Assembly: GCA_043778255.1 (NCBI GenBank) | Contig: JAYWGN010000026.1 | Coordinates: forward strand, 47,479-111,478 | Origin: JAYWGN01 sp043778255 | GTDB lineage: Bacteria; Bacteroidota; Bacteroidia; Chitinophagales; Chitinophagaceae | DNA length: 64,000 bases | Direction: 5' to 3' | In this document: positions 35,337-44,246 of the stretch, one piece after another | Position numbering within the stretch: the stretch's first letter is position 1 | Layout: every line of letters starts with the position of its first letter | Notes under the pieces: generated by a model | Told to the model about the DNA's origin: nothing | The model's database searches: none | The model's input: only the letters and a program-made list of their open reading frames with translations | Translations under genes and position numbers: made by a program

Positions 35337-37685
35337 TTATAATTCTTTATTTACCTTTTTAAATTTTTTCCACCATACCGATTTTTTTACTATTTCATCG
35401 GTAGGGCTTTTGCATTTTACCTGAGCATCCACTACGGCAATAAGTACCATGTTAATTATATCCCTTACACTACTGCCCAATTGTAGTACGTGTACTGGTT
35501 TTTTTAAGCCCAATAGTATTGGCCCTATTGCATCGGCTCCGCCAACCTCTTGCAGCAAATTGTACGATACATTACCTGCAGCCAAATTAGGAAATATTAG
35601 GGTGTTAACATCGCCTTGCAGCAAGTCGCTAAATGGATAATTATCTCTTAATATTTCTTTGTTGAAGGCTAGTTTACCTTGCATTTCGCCATCTACTATT
35701 AAGTGGGGCGATTTTTCTTTTATCAAATTTCGGGCTTTGGCTACCAACTCAGCCTCGGGGCTTTTGCTACTACCAAAGTTAGAGTAGCTAAGTAATGCAA
35801 TACGTGGTGTAAGGTTAAATTGGCGAACTTCCTTGGCCACCAACAAAGTAATTTCGGCAAGTTCCTCAGCCGTTGGGTTAAAGTTTACAGTAGTATCGGC
35901 AAGAAATAATGGGCCACGTTTGGTAAGCATTAAGTACATACCTGCTATTTTATTTACACCATCCTCTTTACCAATTATTTGCAAAGCAGGCTTTATAGTA
36001 TCGGCATAGTTGCGTTGTAAGCCGCTAAGCATAGCATCGGCTTCGCCAGTATGTACCATCATACTACCAAAGTGGTTTCGCTCTTTCATTATTTTTACGG
36101 CTTCGTAGTTATTCAATCCTTTACGTTGCCTTAGTTTAAAAAACATTTCACCAAATACTTCTCGCTTTTCATCATACTCCTCTTGGCTAGGATCTAGTAT
36201 AGGTATGCCTTCTAGCGATATATTATTTTCTGTAGCAATTTTTTCTATTCTATTTTTATTGCCTAGTAGTATAGGGTAACATATACCTTCATCAAATACT
36301 ATTTGTACGGCTTTTAGTATTTTTATATTTTCTGCTTCGGCAAATACCACTCGTTTTGGATCTTTACGGGCTTTGTTGCCTATGGCTCTTATTATTTGGT
36401 TATCGAGTCCAAGTCGTTTGTTAAGTTCGGTTTTGTAAGTATCCCAATTTTCAATATTAATACGAGCTACGCCACTATCCATAGCAGCTTTGGCTACTGC
36501 AGGTGCTACGGTGCTTAGTAGCCTTGGGTCAAGTGGTTTTGGTATTATATAATCGGCACCATAAGTCATTGATTTTTCGTTGTAAGCCATAGTTACAATA
36601 TCGGGTACTGGAGTTTTGGCTAACTCTGCCAAAGCTTTTACTGCAGCTAGTTTCATAGCCTCATTTATTTGCTTAGCCCTTACATCTAATGCTCCTCTAA
36701 ATATAAATGGAAAGCCCAATACATTGTTAACTTGGTTAGGGTAATCACTCCTGCCTGTTGCCATTATTACATCTTTACGGGCTGCTATAGCCACCTCATA
36801 AGTAATTTCGGGGTCGGGGTTTGCCATAGCAAATACTATGGGGTTTTTGGCCATTGACTTTACCATATCGGCAGTAACTACATTGCCTACACTTAGCCCA
36901 ACAAATACATCTGCATCTTTCATTGCAGCAATAAGAGTGAGATCCGTTTTTTTTGTATTGGCAAATGGTTTTTTATCGTCAAGTAAGTCTGGGCGGTCTT
37001 TGTAGAGCACACCATCTTTATCGAACATCGTAAAGTTTTCGTGCTTAGCACCCAATGCTACATACAGTTTGGCACAAGCCATTGCAGCAGCACCAGCACC
37101 ATTCATTACTATTTTTACTTTTTCAAGTTTCTTTTTTTGTATATCACAAGCATTTAGCAACGCTGCACTACTTATAATGGCAGTACCATGTTGGTCGTCG
37201 TGCATTACTGGTATATTCAGTTGTTTTTTCAGTTCCTGCTCTATATAAAAACACTCAGGAGCTTTTATATCTTCTAAATTAATGCCACCAAATGTTGGTT
37301 CTAAAGCTTTTACAATTTGCACAAATTTTTCGGGGTCCGTTTCATTTATTTCAATATCAAACACATCAATATCGGCAAATATTTTGAAAAGCACACCCTT
37401 ACCTTCCATTACAGGTTTGCTAGCCTCTGGCCCTATATTGCCCAAACCTAATACAGCAGTGCCATTGGTAATAACTGCTACAAGGTTGCCTTTGGCTGTG
37501 TACTTATATACTTCGTCAATGTTTTTTGCAATTTCCAAGCAAGGTTCGGCTACACCTGGGCTGTAGGCAAGTGATAAGTCACGTTGGGTTTTTGCTTCTT
37601 TGGTGGGTATTACTTCTATTTTGCCGGGTCGTCCTTTGGCATGGTATTCTAAGGCTTGTTGTTTGCGTAGTTCTTGTTGTGTCAT
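35337..37685 (-). CDS. maeB: NADP-type malic enzyme with phosphotransacetylase-like domain
   Basis: The 782-residue MaeB-type enzyme decarboxylates malate to pyruvate. The N-terminal half (to about 430) is the malic enzyme: SLAYSPGVAEPCLEI, KGNLVAVITNGTAVLGLGNIG, PVMHDDQHGTAI, and nucleotide-binding VKIVMNGAGAAAMACAKL. The C-terminal half (about 430-770) is a phosphotransacetylase-like domain (VVFAEAENIKILKAVQI, NLAAGNVSYNLLQEVGG) that is usually regulatory, sensing acetyl-CoA, rather than catalytic. Length is typical. Cofactor preference is inferred from the domain layout. Confidence 0.94.
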   Translation of the reverse strand: MTQQELRKQQALEYHAKGRPGKIEVIPTKEAKTQRDLSLAYSPGVAEPCLEIAKNIDEVYKYTAKGNLVAVITNGTAVLGLGNIGPEASKPVMEGKGVLFKIFADIDVFDIEINETDPEKFVQIVKALEPTFGGINLEDIKAPECFYIEQELKKQLNIPVMHDDQHGTAIISSAALLNACDIQKKKLEKVKIVMNGAGAAAMACAKLYVALGAKHENFTMFDKDGVLYKDRPDLLDDKKPFANTKKTDLTLIAAMKDADVFVGLSVGNVVTADMVKSMAKNPIVFAMANPDPEITYEVAIAARKDVIMATGRSDYPNQVNNVLGFPFIFRGALDVRAKQINEAMKLAAVKALAELAKTPVPDIVTMAYNEKSMTYGADYIIPKPLDPRLLSTVAPAVAKAAMDSGVARINIENWDTYKTELNKRLGLDNQIIRAIGNKARKDPKRVVFAEAENIKILKAVQIVFDEGICYPILLGNKNRIEKIATENNISLEGIPILDPSQEEYDEKREVFGEMFFKLRQRKGLNNYEAVKIMKERNHFGSMMVHTGEADAMLSGLQRNYADTIKPALQIIGKEDGVNKIAGMYLMLTKRGPLFLADTTVNFNPTAEELAEITLLVAKEVRQFNLTPRIALLSYSNFGSSKSPEAELVAKARNLIKEKSPHLIVDGEMQGKLAFNKEILRDNYPFSDLLQGDVNTLIFPNLAAGNVSYNLLQEVGGADAIGPILLGLKKPVHVLQLGSSVRDIINMVLIAVVDAQVKCKSPTDEIVKKSVWWKKFKKVNKEL

Positions 37686-37841
37686 GTAGCAAGTATAAAG
37701 TTAATGTTACGTGTATAGGTTACATACTATAAATTAAAAAAGAATTGCAATTTACGCATTTTATATTTGCAGGTACTTTTCATTTTTGTTTATTTAGTAT
37801 TATGGGGCTATAGGCATTGGTAACAATGAGCAACTTTTGTA

Positions 37842-37949
37842 CACCGCCCTGCTACAATCTTTTTATTTTTTTTGTACTCTAATTTTAATTTTTTGCCGAA
37901 AGGCAACAAAAAAAATAAAAAGGATTTTCGCCTAAGCGGTGCAGCCATT
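37842..37949. repeat. Intergenic structured repeat, copy 2
   Basis: The outer pair is CACCGC (37842-37847) with GCGGTG (37936-37941), as in copy 1 at 11043. Inside is a perfect 17-bp inverted repeat (37859-37875 with 37906-37922), with a small TTGCC-GAAA-GGCAA hairpin at 37893-37906. The 17 bases 37933-37949 are identical to 11097-11113. Confidence 0.7.
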
Positions 37950-38122
37950 AGGCTTTTTAAAAGCATTGTGGTACAGCGTATTATTGTTGGTTGGGGAGTA
38001 ATTAATGTTAGAGTAGTCTGTTATATTTTTTATTATTATTAATAATTAGTGATGCTAAATATGAGCAAGTTTGTTAGCAGTTTAATTTTAATTATTGTTA
38101 GATATAGTAGTATTAATTACTG

Positions 38123-38130
38123 TAAATTTG
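38123..38130 (+). promoter_or_regulatory. -7 element for the antitoxin/ParE pair
   Basis: TAAATTTG fits TAnnTTTG, 33 bp before the GTG start at 38164. Confidence 0.5.
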
Positions 38131-38163
38131 CTTAGCATTTTATAATTATAAAAAAAATTAATT

Positions 38164-38400
38164 GTGTACACTACTTATCATTTAACTTCTGCTCAGGATG
38201 TAGATGCTACTATTTTGGAGGCAATTAAGGTTATCTTTAAATCCAAACCAATTACTATAATTGTAGAAGAGCAAGATGAAAACGATTTATTATCACCTGA
38301 ATTAAAAGCCATAATTGAAGAACGATTAGAGGAAGATGATACAACTTATTTAACTGCTGATTCAGTATTAGCAAGTTTAAAAAATAAGTTTAGTGTATAA
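38164..38400 (+). CDS. Putative antitoxin of a ParE-type module
   Basis: The 78-residue acidic protein starts at GTG. It has LTSAQDVDATILEAIKVIF near the N-terminus and LTADSVLASLKNKF at the end, the layout of small antitoxins (beta start, C-terminal toxin-binding helix). The assignment rests mainly on context: a ParE-like frame begins inside its last codons. No HTH is evident. The toxin is broken, so this is an orphan antitoxin. Confidence 0.6.
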   Translation: MYTTYHLTSAQDVDATILEAIKVIFKSKPITIIVEEQDENDLLSPELKAIIEERLEEDDTTYLTADSVLASLKNKFSV

Positions 38401-38686
38401 TATAATTGTATAGCCACGTGCTTTAAAAGAAATAGACGAAAGCATTAATTATTACGCTGAACTTAGTAATAAAATACCACTGTTATTTGTACAAGCCATA
38501 GAAACTGCTTTTTACACACTTAATTAAAATCCATATTATGCTATTTGGTATAAAAATGTGAGGGGGTATAAACTTAAAAATTTTCCTTACAATCTTTATT
38601 ATACAATAAATGAAGCTAAGCAAAGTGTTCGTATTTTGGCTTGTTATCACAATAAGCGCAACCCTCAACAAAAACCTAAATTATAG
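38393..38686 (+). pseudogene. ParE/RelE-type toxin with two in-frame stops
   Basis: From a GTG at 38393 overlapping the antitoxin stop, the frame reads YNIIV, TAG (38411-38413), PRALKEIDESINYYAEL, TAA (38525-38527) and NPYYAIWYKNVRGYKLKNFP, then LYYTINEAKQSVRILACYHN and ends at 38686. This is a full ParE fold in sequence, about 97 codons. ParE relatives have Lys before PRAL, so the TAG is probably a mutated Lys codon. Both stops are simple substitutions; the toxin is inactive. Confidence 0.82.
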
Positions 38687-38759
38687 GTCAAATTAAATTT
38701 TCAGTTTTCTTTAATTTGGTTTTTTTAAAAATAAAACTATAAAGTATTGTATATCAAGT

Positions 38760-38859
38760 ATTTAACACTTTTACGTACGTAAAAGTGTTAAATTTTACAT
38801 TTATTCGTATGTAAAAGTGTATAATTTTACATTTATTCGTATGTAAAAGTGTATATTTG
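38760..38859. promoter_or_regulatory. Perfect palindrome plus 32-bp direct repeats (operator-like)
   Basis: A perfect 34-bp palindrome (38760-38793) centred on ACGTACGT is followed by 32-bp direct repeats starting at 38774, 38806 and 38838 (core CGTATGTAAAAGTGTA). The third unit runs into the -7 box TATATTTG at 38852-38859. Repeats placed so close to a promoter look like binding sites for a dimeric regulator. Confidence 0.8.
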
Positions 38860-38878
38860 TAAAAAATTAGATAGCACA

Positions 38879-40174
38879 TTGAAAATAAATAGAACTATAT
38901 TAGAAGATCTGAAACTTTGGAAAATCTCAAAAAAGCGAAAACCATTGCTACTACAAGGTGCAAGGCAAGTGGGCAAAACATTTATTATGAAAGCATTTGG
39001 GCAAGCCGAATTTGACGAGGTAGTATATGTAAATTTTGAGAGTAGCGAAAATCTTAAAGCATTATTTACCAACGATTTTAATATTGAACGAATTGTAAAT
39101 ACACTTGCCATAGAGCATAGCCAAACTATAACTGCTACCAACACCTTAATAATATTAGACGAAATACAAGAGGCCGAAAAAGGATTGACAGCTCTAAAAT
39201 ATTTTTATGAAAATGCACCACAATATTATATAGTAGCCGCTGGCTCATTACTTGGAGTAAGTATGCAACACAAACATGCCTTCCCTATAGGTAAGGTGGA
39301 TATACTAAAGCTGCACCCAATAAGCTTTATGGAGTTTGCCCAAGCTATATGCGAACCTTTGCTATACAAAGCTTTGCTACAAAAAAACTGGACACTAATT
39401 GAGCCATACCACCATACATTGGTAGATGCGTTGAGGCTGTATTACTATGTAGGTGGTATGCCCGAAGCTGTAGCCGATTATGTAGATAATAGAAACCTTA
39501 ATAGTGTAAGAGCCATACAACAAAAAATAATAATTGGGTATCAAAATGACTTTGCTAAGTATGCACCTACCGAAATAGTGCCAAGGCTAAGGCTTGTATG
39601 GTTGAGTATAATAAGCCAATTAGCCAAAGAAAATAAAAAATATATATATGGGCAAATTAAAAATGGTGCTAGAGCAAAAGATTTTGAATTAGCCATAAGT
39701 TGGTTAGTAGATGCAGGGTTGGTAATAAAAGTAAACAGAGTATTGCACCCAAAAATACCCTTAAATAGTTATCAGGATATGGATGTGTTTAAACTATACT
39801 TAGTTGATATTGGGTTGCTTAATGCTATGGCGAACCTTGATCAGCAGGTGCTATTAGAAAAAAATAAAATACTTATTGAATTTAAAGGAGCATTAACAGA
39901 GCAGTATGTATGCCAACAGTTACATATACACCATGAGTTATACTACTGGACTGCCGAACGGTCTATTGGCGAAATAGATTTTTTGGTACAACAAAAAAAT
40001 AAAATTATACCTATAGAAGCAAAAGCAGAGGAAAATTTAAAAGCAAAAAGCCTTAAAGTATTTGCCGAAAAATATAGCATTGAAACTTCATTGAAAGCAA
40101 CCATGAACCAATATAAACAACAGGATTGGGTAACCAATTATGCATTGTATGCAGTTGGGGTAATGTTGGGGTAG
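38879..40174 (+). CDS. DUF4143-type AAA ATPase
   Basis: The 431-residue ATP-binding protein has Walker A GARQVGKTF, Walker B LIILDEIQEAEKG, the AGSLLGV sensor region, and the DUF4143 C-terminal part with the PD-(D/E)xK-like core GEIDFLVQQKNKIIPIEAKAEENL. The family is widespread and poorly understood. A GTG at 38849 opens the frame but lies upstream of the -7 box, so it would be untranscribed; the TTG at 38879 (KINRTILEDLKLW) is the better start. The context is a dead ParE module on one side and an elaborate operator-like repeat region immediately upstream. Confidence 0.88.
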   Translation: MKINRTILEDLKLWKISKKRKPLLLQGARQVGKTFIMKAFGQAEFDEVVYVNFESSENLKALFTNDFNIERIVNTLAIEHSQTITATNTLIILDEIQEAEKGLTALKYFYENAPQYYIVAAGSLLGVSMQHKHAFPIGKVDILKLHPISFMEFAQAICEPLLYKALLQKNWTLIEPYHHTLVDALRLYYYVGGMPEAVADYVDNRNLNSVRAIQQKIIIGYQNDFAKYAPTEIVPRLRLVWLSIISQLAKENKKYIYGQIKNGARAKDFELAISWLVDAGLVIKVNRVLHPKIPLNSYQDMDVFKLYLVDIGLLNAMANLDQQVLLEKNKILIEFKGALTEQYVCQQLHIHHELYYWTAERSIGEIDFLVQQKNKIIPIEAKAEENLKAKSLKVFAEKYSIETSLKATMNQYKQQDWVTNYALYAVGVMLG

Positions 40175-40188
40175 GGTAGGTTGAATAA

Positions 40189-40219
40189 AAAAGAGGTTAC
40201 CATAATGGCAACCTCTTTT
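40189..40219. terminator. Bidirectional terminator between ATPase and typA
   Basis: AAAAGAGGTT (40189-40198) pairs with AACCTCTTTT (40210-40219), with CCAT/ATGG extending the stem beyond one mismatch. It lies between convergent genes and has A/T runs on both sides. Confidence 0.85.
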
Positions 40220-40251
40220 ACTTTTATAAATTTCAGTTACATAACCAAACC

Positions 40252-42099
40252 TTATGCTGCTTCGGTACTCATTTTTTTACTTTCTCGTTTTCTATCATCT
40301 TCATTAAGCATTACTTTACGCATTCTTATAAAGTTGGGTGTTACCTCTATACACTCATCTTGTTGTATGTACTCCATACTTTCCTCAAGTGTAAGCAAAG
40401 TTTTGGGCTTTATATTAGTAGCAGCATCACTACCACTGGCACGGTGGTTGGTCAATTTTTTTTCCTCATTACTGTTAATTACAAGGTCGCCAGGTTTACA
40501 GTTTTCGCCTACTATCATACCTGCATATACTTCCTCCCGTGGGTCCACAAAAAATGTACCACGGTCTTGTAATTTATCCATACTATAACCTGTAGTTACG
40601 CCATTATCTTTACTTAATAGTACGCCATTGTTACGGCCCGGTATTGGGCCTTTCCATGGTTTGTACTCGGTAAATCGGTGTGCCATTACTGCCTCACCTG
40701 TGGTAGCAGTAAGCATTTGAGTACGTAAGCCTATGAGGCCTCTCGATGGTATTTCAAATTCTAAATGTTGCATTATTCCTTTAGTTTCCATTACGTGCAT
40801 TTCGCCTTTTCGCCTAGTAACTAAATCAATAACTTTACTTGCAAACTCCTCAGGTACATCAACTACAAGGTTTTCAAAAGGCTCACTTTTTTTACCATCA
40901 ATTTCTTTCACAATTACTTGTGGCTGACCTACTGTAAGTTCAAAGCCTTCTCTACGCATTGTTTCAATTAAAATACCAAGGTGTAATATACCACGGCCAT
41001 ATACCAAAAAGCTATCGCCACTATCAGTATCTTGTACTCTAAGGGCAAGGTTTTTTTCGGTTTCTTTCATTAACCTATCACGTAAGTGACGGCTTGTTAC
41101 AAACTTACCATCTCGCCCAAAAAACGGTGAGTTATTAATGCTAAAAAGCATATTCATTGTAGGTTCATCAACACTTATAACTGGTAAGGCTTCTTGGTTT
41201 TCAATATCGCTTATGGTATCGCCAATATTAAAATCTTCAATACCAACAACTGCACAAAGGTCACCAGCAAATACTTCAGTAATTTTCTTTTTGCCCATAC
41301 CTTCAAATACGTATAGCTCTTTTACTTTTTGTTTTTTCACTACACCATCGGCTTGCATTAAGGCAATTTGTTGACCTTCTTTTATACTACCTCTAAATAC
41401 ATTACCAACCGCAATACGACCCAAAAACGAGGAGTAATCTAACGAAGTACATTGCATTTGTAAAGTGCCAACCGCCACTTTTGGTTCGGGTACATACTTT
41501 ATAATACCATCTAACAACGGAAATATATTATCTATTTGAGTTAAGGTGTCATTAAACCAACCGTTTTTGCCACTACCATAATAGGTAGGAAAATTTAATT
41601 GTTCTTCAGTAGCATCGAGGTTAAAAAATAATTCAAACACAGCATCATGCACTTCATCTGGTCGGCAATTAGGCTTATCTACTTTATTAATTACTACAAT
41701 TGGTTTAAGGCCTAAAGCCAAAGCTTTTTGTAATACAAATCGAGTTTGGGGCATTGGTCCTTCAAAAGCATCTACCAATAATACTACGCCATCGGCCATT
41801 TTTAATACACGTTCTACCTCGCCACCAAAGTCGGCGTGACCGGGAGTGTCTATCACATTTATTTTAATACCGTTGTACATTACAGCAGCATTTTTACTAA
41901 ATATAGTGATACCTCTTTCCTTTTCAAGGTCGTTGCTATCCATTATTAACTCACCGGTATCTTGGTTGTCTCTAAATACTTTGGTGGAGTGTAATATTTT
42001 ATCAACTAGGGTTGTTTTACCGTGGTCAACGTGGGCAATTATGGCAATATTTCTAATATTTAAACCACCTGTTGCACTGCTATTTTCATTTTGTGTCAT
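40252..42099 (-). CDS. typA: Ribosome-associated GTPase TypA/BipA
   Basis: TypA is an EF-G-like translational GTPase needed under stress and for 50S assembly. The 615 residues include G1 AHVDHGKTT, G2/G3 ERGITIFSKNAA and DTPGHADFGGEVERVL, G4 NKVDKP, domains II-III, and the C-terminal BipA domain (SRGLIGLRTQMLTATTGEAVM, PGRNNGVLLSKDNG). Length is typical. The gene is alone, with a -7 box at 42160-42167 and a shared terminator at its 3' side. Confidence 0.96.
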   Translation of the reverse strand: MTQNENSSATGGLNIRNIAIIAHVDHGKTTLVDKILHSTKVFRDNQDTGELIMDSNDLEKERGITIFSKNAAVMYNGIKINVIDTPGHADFGGEVERVLKMADGVVLLVDAFEGPMPQTRFVLQKALALGLKPIVVINKVDKPNCRPDEVHDAVFELFFNLDATEEQLNFPTYYGSGKNGWFNDTLTQIDNIFPLLDGIIKYVPEPKVAVGTLQMQCTSLDYSSFLGRIAVGNVFRGSIKEGQQIALMQADGVVKKQKVKELYVFEGMGKKKITEVFAGDLCAVVGIEDFNIGDTISDIENQEALPVISVDEPTMNMLFSINNSPFFGRDGKFVTSRHLRDRLMKETEKNLALRVQDTDSGDSFLVYGRGILHLGILIETMRREGFELTVGQPQVIVKEIDGKKSEPFENLVVDVPEEFASKVIDLVTRRKGEMHVMETKGIMQHLEFEIPSRGLIGLRTQMLTATTGEAVMAHRFTEYKPWKGPIPGRNNGVLLSKDNGVTTGYSMDKLQDRGTFFVDPREEVYAGMIVGENCKPGDLVINSNEEKKLTNHRASGSDAATNIKPKTLLTLEESMEYIQQDECIEVTPNFIRMRKVMLNEDDRKRESKKMSTEAA

Positions 42100-42159
42100 A
42101 ACTGAACTACTATAAATTTTAAGGCTATTTTTTTATTAAAAAAGCCATTTTTCAGGCTG

Positions 42160-42167
42160 CAAAGGTA
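42160..42167 (-). promoter_or_regulatory. -7 element for typA
   Basis: TACCTTTG on the minus strand fits TAnnTTTG, 61 bp above the ATG. Confidence 0.55.
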
Positions 42168-42362
42168 CTAATAATTATTGAAACAAATAGGGGTTGAGTT
42201 TTTGGATATAATAGGCATTAATATTATGTAGGTTTAGCAAGTTATTTGGCTCTATTTATTTGGCTATATTAACCTTTATATAAGTTACTATTGTAACTAT
42301 TTAAGCATTTATTGTAATAAGATAGTTACAGAGACGAAATAACAATTATTTAATACGTAAGG

Positions 42363-43223
42363 TTACATAAATACCGTGTTAGCGATTTCCATTGCTTTAG
42401 TAAAGTTCAATAAATTAACGTTTGTTGGTATATTTTTTTTATGTAGCAAGGCTAAAATATTTTCGGTAGCTAAGTTGCCTACCAAATTATTACCTGCCAT
42501 TGGGCAACCACCAATACCGTTTATAGCACCATCAATACGTGTACAACCTGCAGCTAAGGCAGCATTTAATTTGGCTTCCCAATTAGTGCTTGTAGTATGT
42601 AAATGCACTCCAAATGTAATGTGGTTATACGTTGGTATTAGGGTAGTTAATGCAGCACTAATTTGAAGTGGAGTAGCTACACCTACAGTATCAGCTAACG
42701 ATATTATATGTACACCAAGGTTGCTTACTTTGTTGGCATATTGTAGTAGCATTGTTTCATTATAACTATCGTTGTAAGGGTTACCAAATGCCATACTTAA
42801 ATAAACAACTAACTGCTTATCATTTTTTAAACAAAGGTTTTGAATAGTTTGTAAATCAAGTAACGAATCATCGATAGTACTATTAGTATTGCGTAATTGA
42901 AATGTAGGGGATATAGATAATGGATAACCCAAATAATTTATTTCGTTATACTTTACTGCCGCAGTAGCACCACGTACATTAGCAATTATGGCTAGTAATT
43001 TTGTAGGGGTATTTTGTAGATTAAGGCCAGCAATTACTTGTGCAGTATCAGCCATTTGTGGTATAGCTTTGGGCGATACAAAGCTACCAAAATCAATAGT
43101 ATGAAACCCACATTGCAACAGTTGGTTAATGTATTCAATTTTAATTTCTGTAGGTATATTTATTGTCCATCCTTGCATTGCATCTCTAGGACATTCAATT
43201 ATTTGTATTGTAGGGTTTTGCAT
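42363..43223 (-). CDS. mvaB: Hydroxymethylglutaryl-CoA lyase
   Basis: The enzyme cleaves HMG-CoA to acetyl-CoA and acetoacetate at the end of leucine breakdown. The 286-residue TIM-barrel shows the substrate/metal motif ECPRDAMQG near the start, the metal-binding pair in FGVHLHTTSTN, and the catalytic-Cys loop NGIGGCPMAGN. Other leucine-degradation genes are not in the window. It is not an isopropylmalate synthase: the HMGL signature and the short length argue against it. Confidence 0.92.
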   Translation of the reverse strand: MQNPTIQIIECPRDAMQGWTINIPTEIKIEYINQLLQCGFHTIDFGSFVSPKAIPQMADTAQVIAGLNLQNTPTKLLAIIANVRGATAAVKYNEINYLGYPLSISPTFQLRNTNSTIDDSLLDLQTIQNLCLKNDKQLVVYLSMAFGNPYNDSYNETMLLQYANKVSNLGVHIISLADTVGVATPLQISAALTTLIPTYNHITFGVHLHTTSTNWEAKLNAALAAGCTRIDGAINGIGGCPMAGNNLVGNLATENILALLHKKNIPTNVNLLNFTKAMEIANTVFM

Positions 43224-43402
43224 CTTATTTATTGTACGCCATCTTGTAATTTCAAATAGTCTTTCAAAGTTTAGTAAAATTTTCTATTTAATTGCAACTA
43301 TAAATTCTATTTTTAAGGATAAATATTTTTACACTCTAATGTTTTTTAATATTTACATTTTACGTTCAAAATTTTACATTTTACATTTTCTTATTTATTC
43401 CT

Positions 43403-43450
43403 TAATTATCACATTATCACATTATCACATTATCCAATTATCAAATTAAC
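43403..43450 (-). repeat. Octamer array at the rlmB stop
   Basis: On the minus strand, units TAATTTGA, TAATTGGA and three TAATGTGA follow in tandem, and the first TAA is the rlmB stop codon. Same family as 17208-17559 and 33751-33779. The rest of the 222-bp gap is AT-rich with TTTTACATTTTAC-type simple sequence. Confidence 0.8.
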
Positions 43451-44213
43451 TTCCTCTCTGCCTTTGCACTTCATACAGCATCATTCCAGTAGCTACACTT
43501 ACATTAAGCGATTCAAAATTATTATGCATGGGTATAGTACATGCTGCATCACATATTTTAAGTAAAGCAGGGTATATACCGTGGTCTTCGCCACCCATTA
43601 CTATTGCACAAGGTTCGGTGTAGTCTAATTCATTTATTTTGGTGGTTGCACTCATTTCGGTAGCATATACTTTAAAGCCATTTAAGTGCAAGTCATCTAC
43701 AGTTTTCATTAAGCTTTTTACACGGCATACAGCTATCATTTCTAAAGCACCGGCACTTGTCATTATAGCATCTTCGTTTAGGGCACCTACACCTTTTTCG
43801 GGTATTATAATAGCATGTACACCCATTGCATAGGCACTTCTAGCTATACCGCCTATATTTCTTATATCGGTAATACCATCTAATATTAATAGTAACGGCA
43901 CTTCGCCTTTGCTTAATGTATAGTCAATTATTTGCTGTACATCCTGATAGGTTATTTTAGAGAGTGTGGCTACACAACCATCGTGTTCGCCTACATTAAG
44001 TCCATTTATTTTTTCAATAGGTACTTTTTGTACGGGTATATTTTTTTGCGAAGCAAGCACTAATACATCGTTGTAATTTTTTTCACTAGTACGATTGTTT
44101 ATCAATATTTTATCGAGCTGTTGCCCTGCATTAATGGCTTCTATTACATTAATAGTACCTACTATAAGGCTACTTTTTTTGGGTCGGTTTTGTTGTTGTT
44201 GTCTATATGGCAT
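43446..44213 (-). CDS. rlmB: 23S rRNA (guanosine-2'-O)-methyltransferase, RlmB-like
   Basis: The 255-residue SPOUT methyltransferase has an N-terminal L30-like substrate-binding part (VGTINVIEAINAGQQLDKILINN, shown in part) and the SpoU domain with DGITDIRNIGGIARSAYAMG, GALEMIAVCRV, VMGGEDHGIYPALLKICD and IPMHNNFESLNVSVATGMMLYE. RlmB methylates G2251 of 23S rRNA; a TrmH-type tRNA role is the alternative but less likely given the N-terminal domain. The -7 box lies 8 bp above the ATG. Confidence 0.9.
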   Translation of the reverse strand: MPYRQQQQNRPKKSSLIVGTINVIEAINAGQQLDKILINNRTSEKNYNDVLVLASQKNIPVQKVPIEKINGLNVGEHDGCVATLSKITYQDVQQIIDYTLSKGEVPLLLILDGITDIRNIGGIARSAYAMGVHAIIIPEKGVGALNEDAIMTSAGALEMIAVCRVKSLMKTVDDLHLNGFKVYATEMSATTKINELDYTEPCAIVMGGEDHGIYPALLKICDAACTIPMHNNFESLNVSVATGMMLYEVQRQRGS

Positions 44214-44220
44214 CTGGGTA

Positions 44221-44228
44221 CAAAGTTA
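44221..44228 (-). promoter_or_regulatory. -7 element abutting rlmB
   Basis: TAACTTTG on the minus strand fits TAnnTTTG and ends 8 bp before the ATG, leaving a leader of about 4 nt. Confidence 0.5.
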
Positions 44229-44246
44229 TTGTAGTTTTTTGTAGTA

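Larger units (their letters stand above)
37686..38163. other. Intergenic gap with structured repeat
   Basis: A 478-bp gap between divergent genes. It contains the structured repeat at 37842-37949 and a -7 element at 38123-38130 (both listed separately). No gene is seen. Confidence 0.65.

Noticed and set aside
42180..42362. Short palindrome AGTTAC-TATT-GTAACT in the gap above HMG-CoA lyase and typA as a terminator or operator
   Set aside because: The stem is only 6 bp, there is no T-run, and there is no second copy positioned at a promoter.
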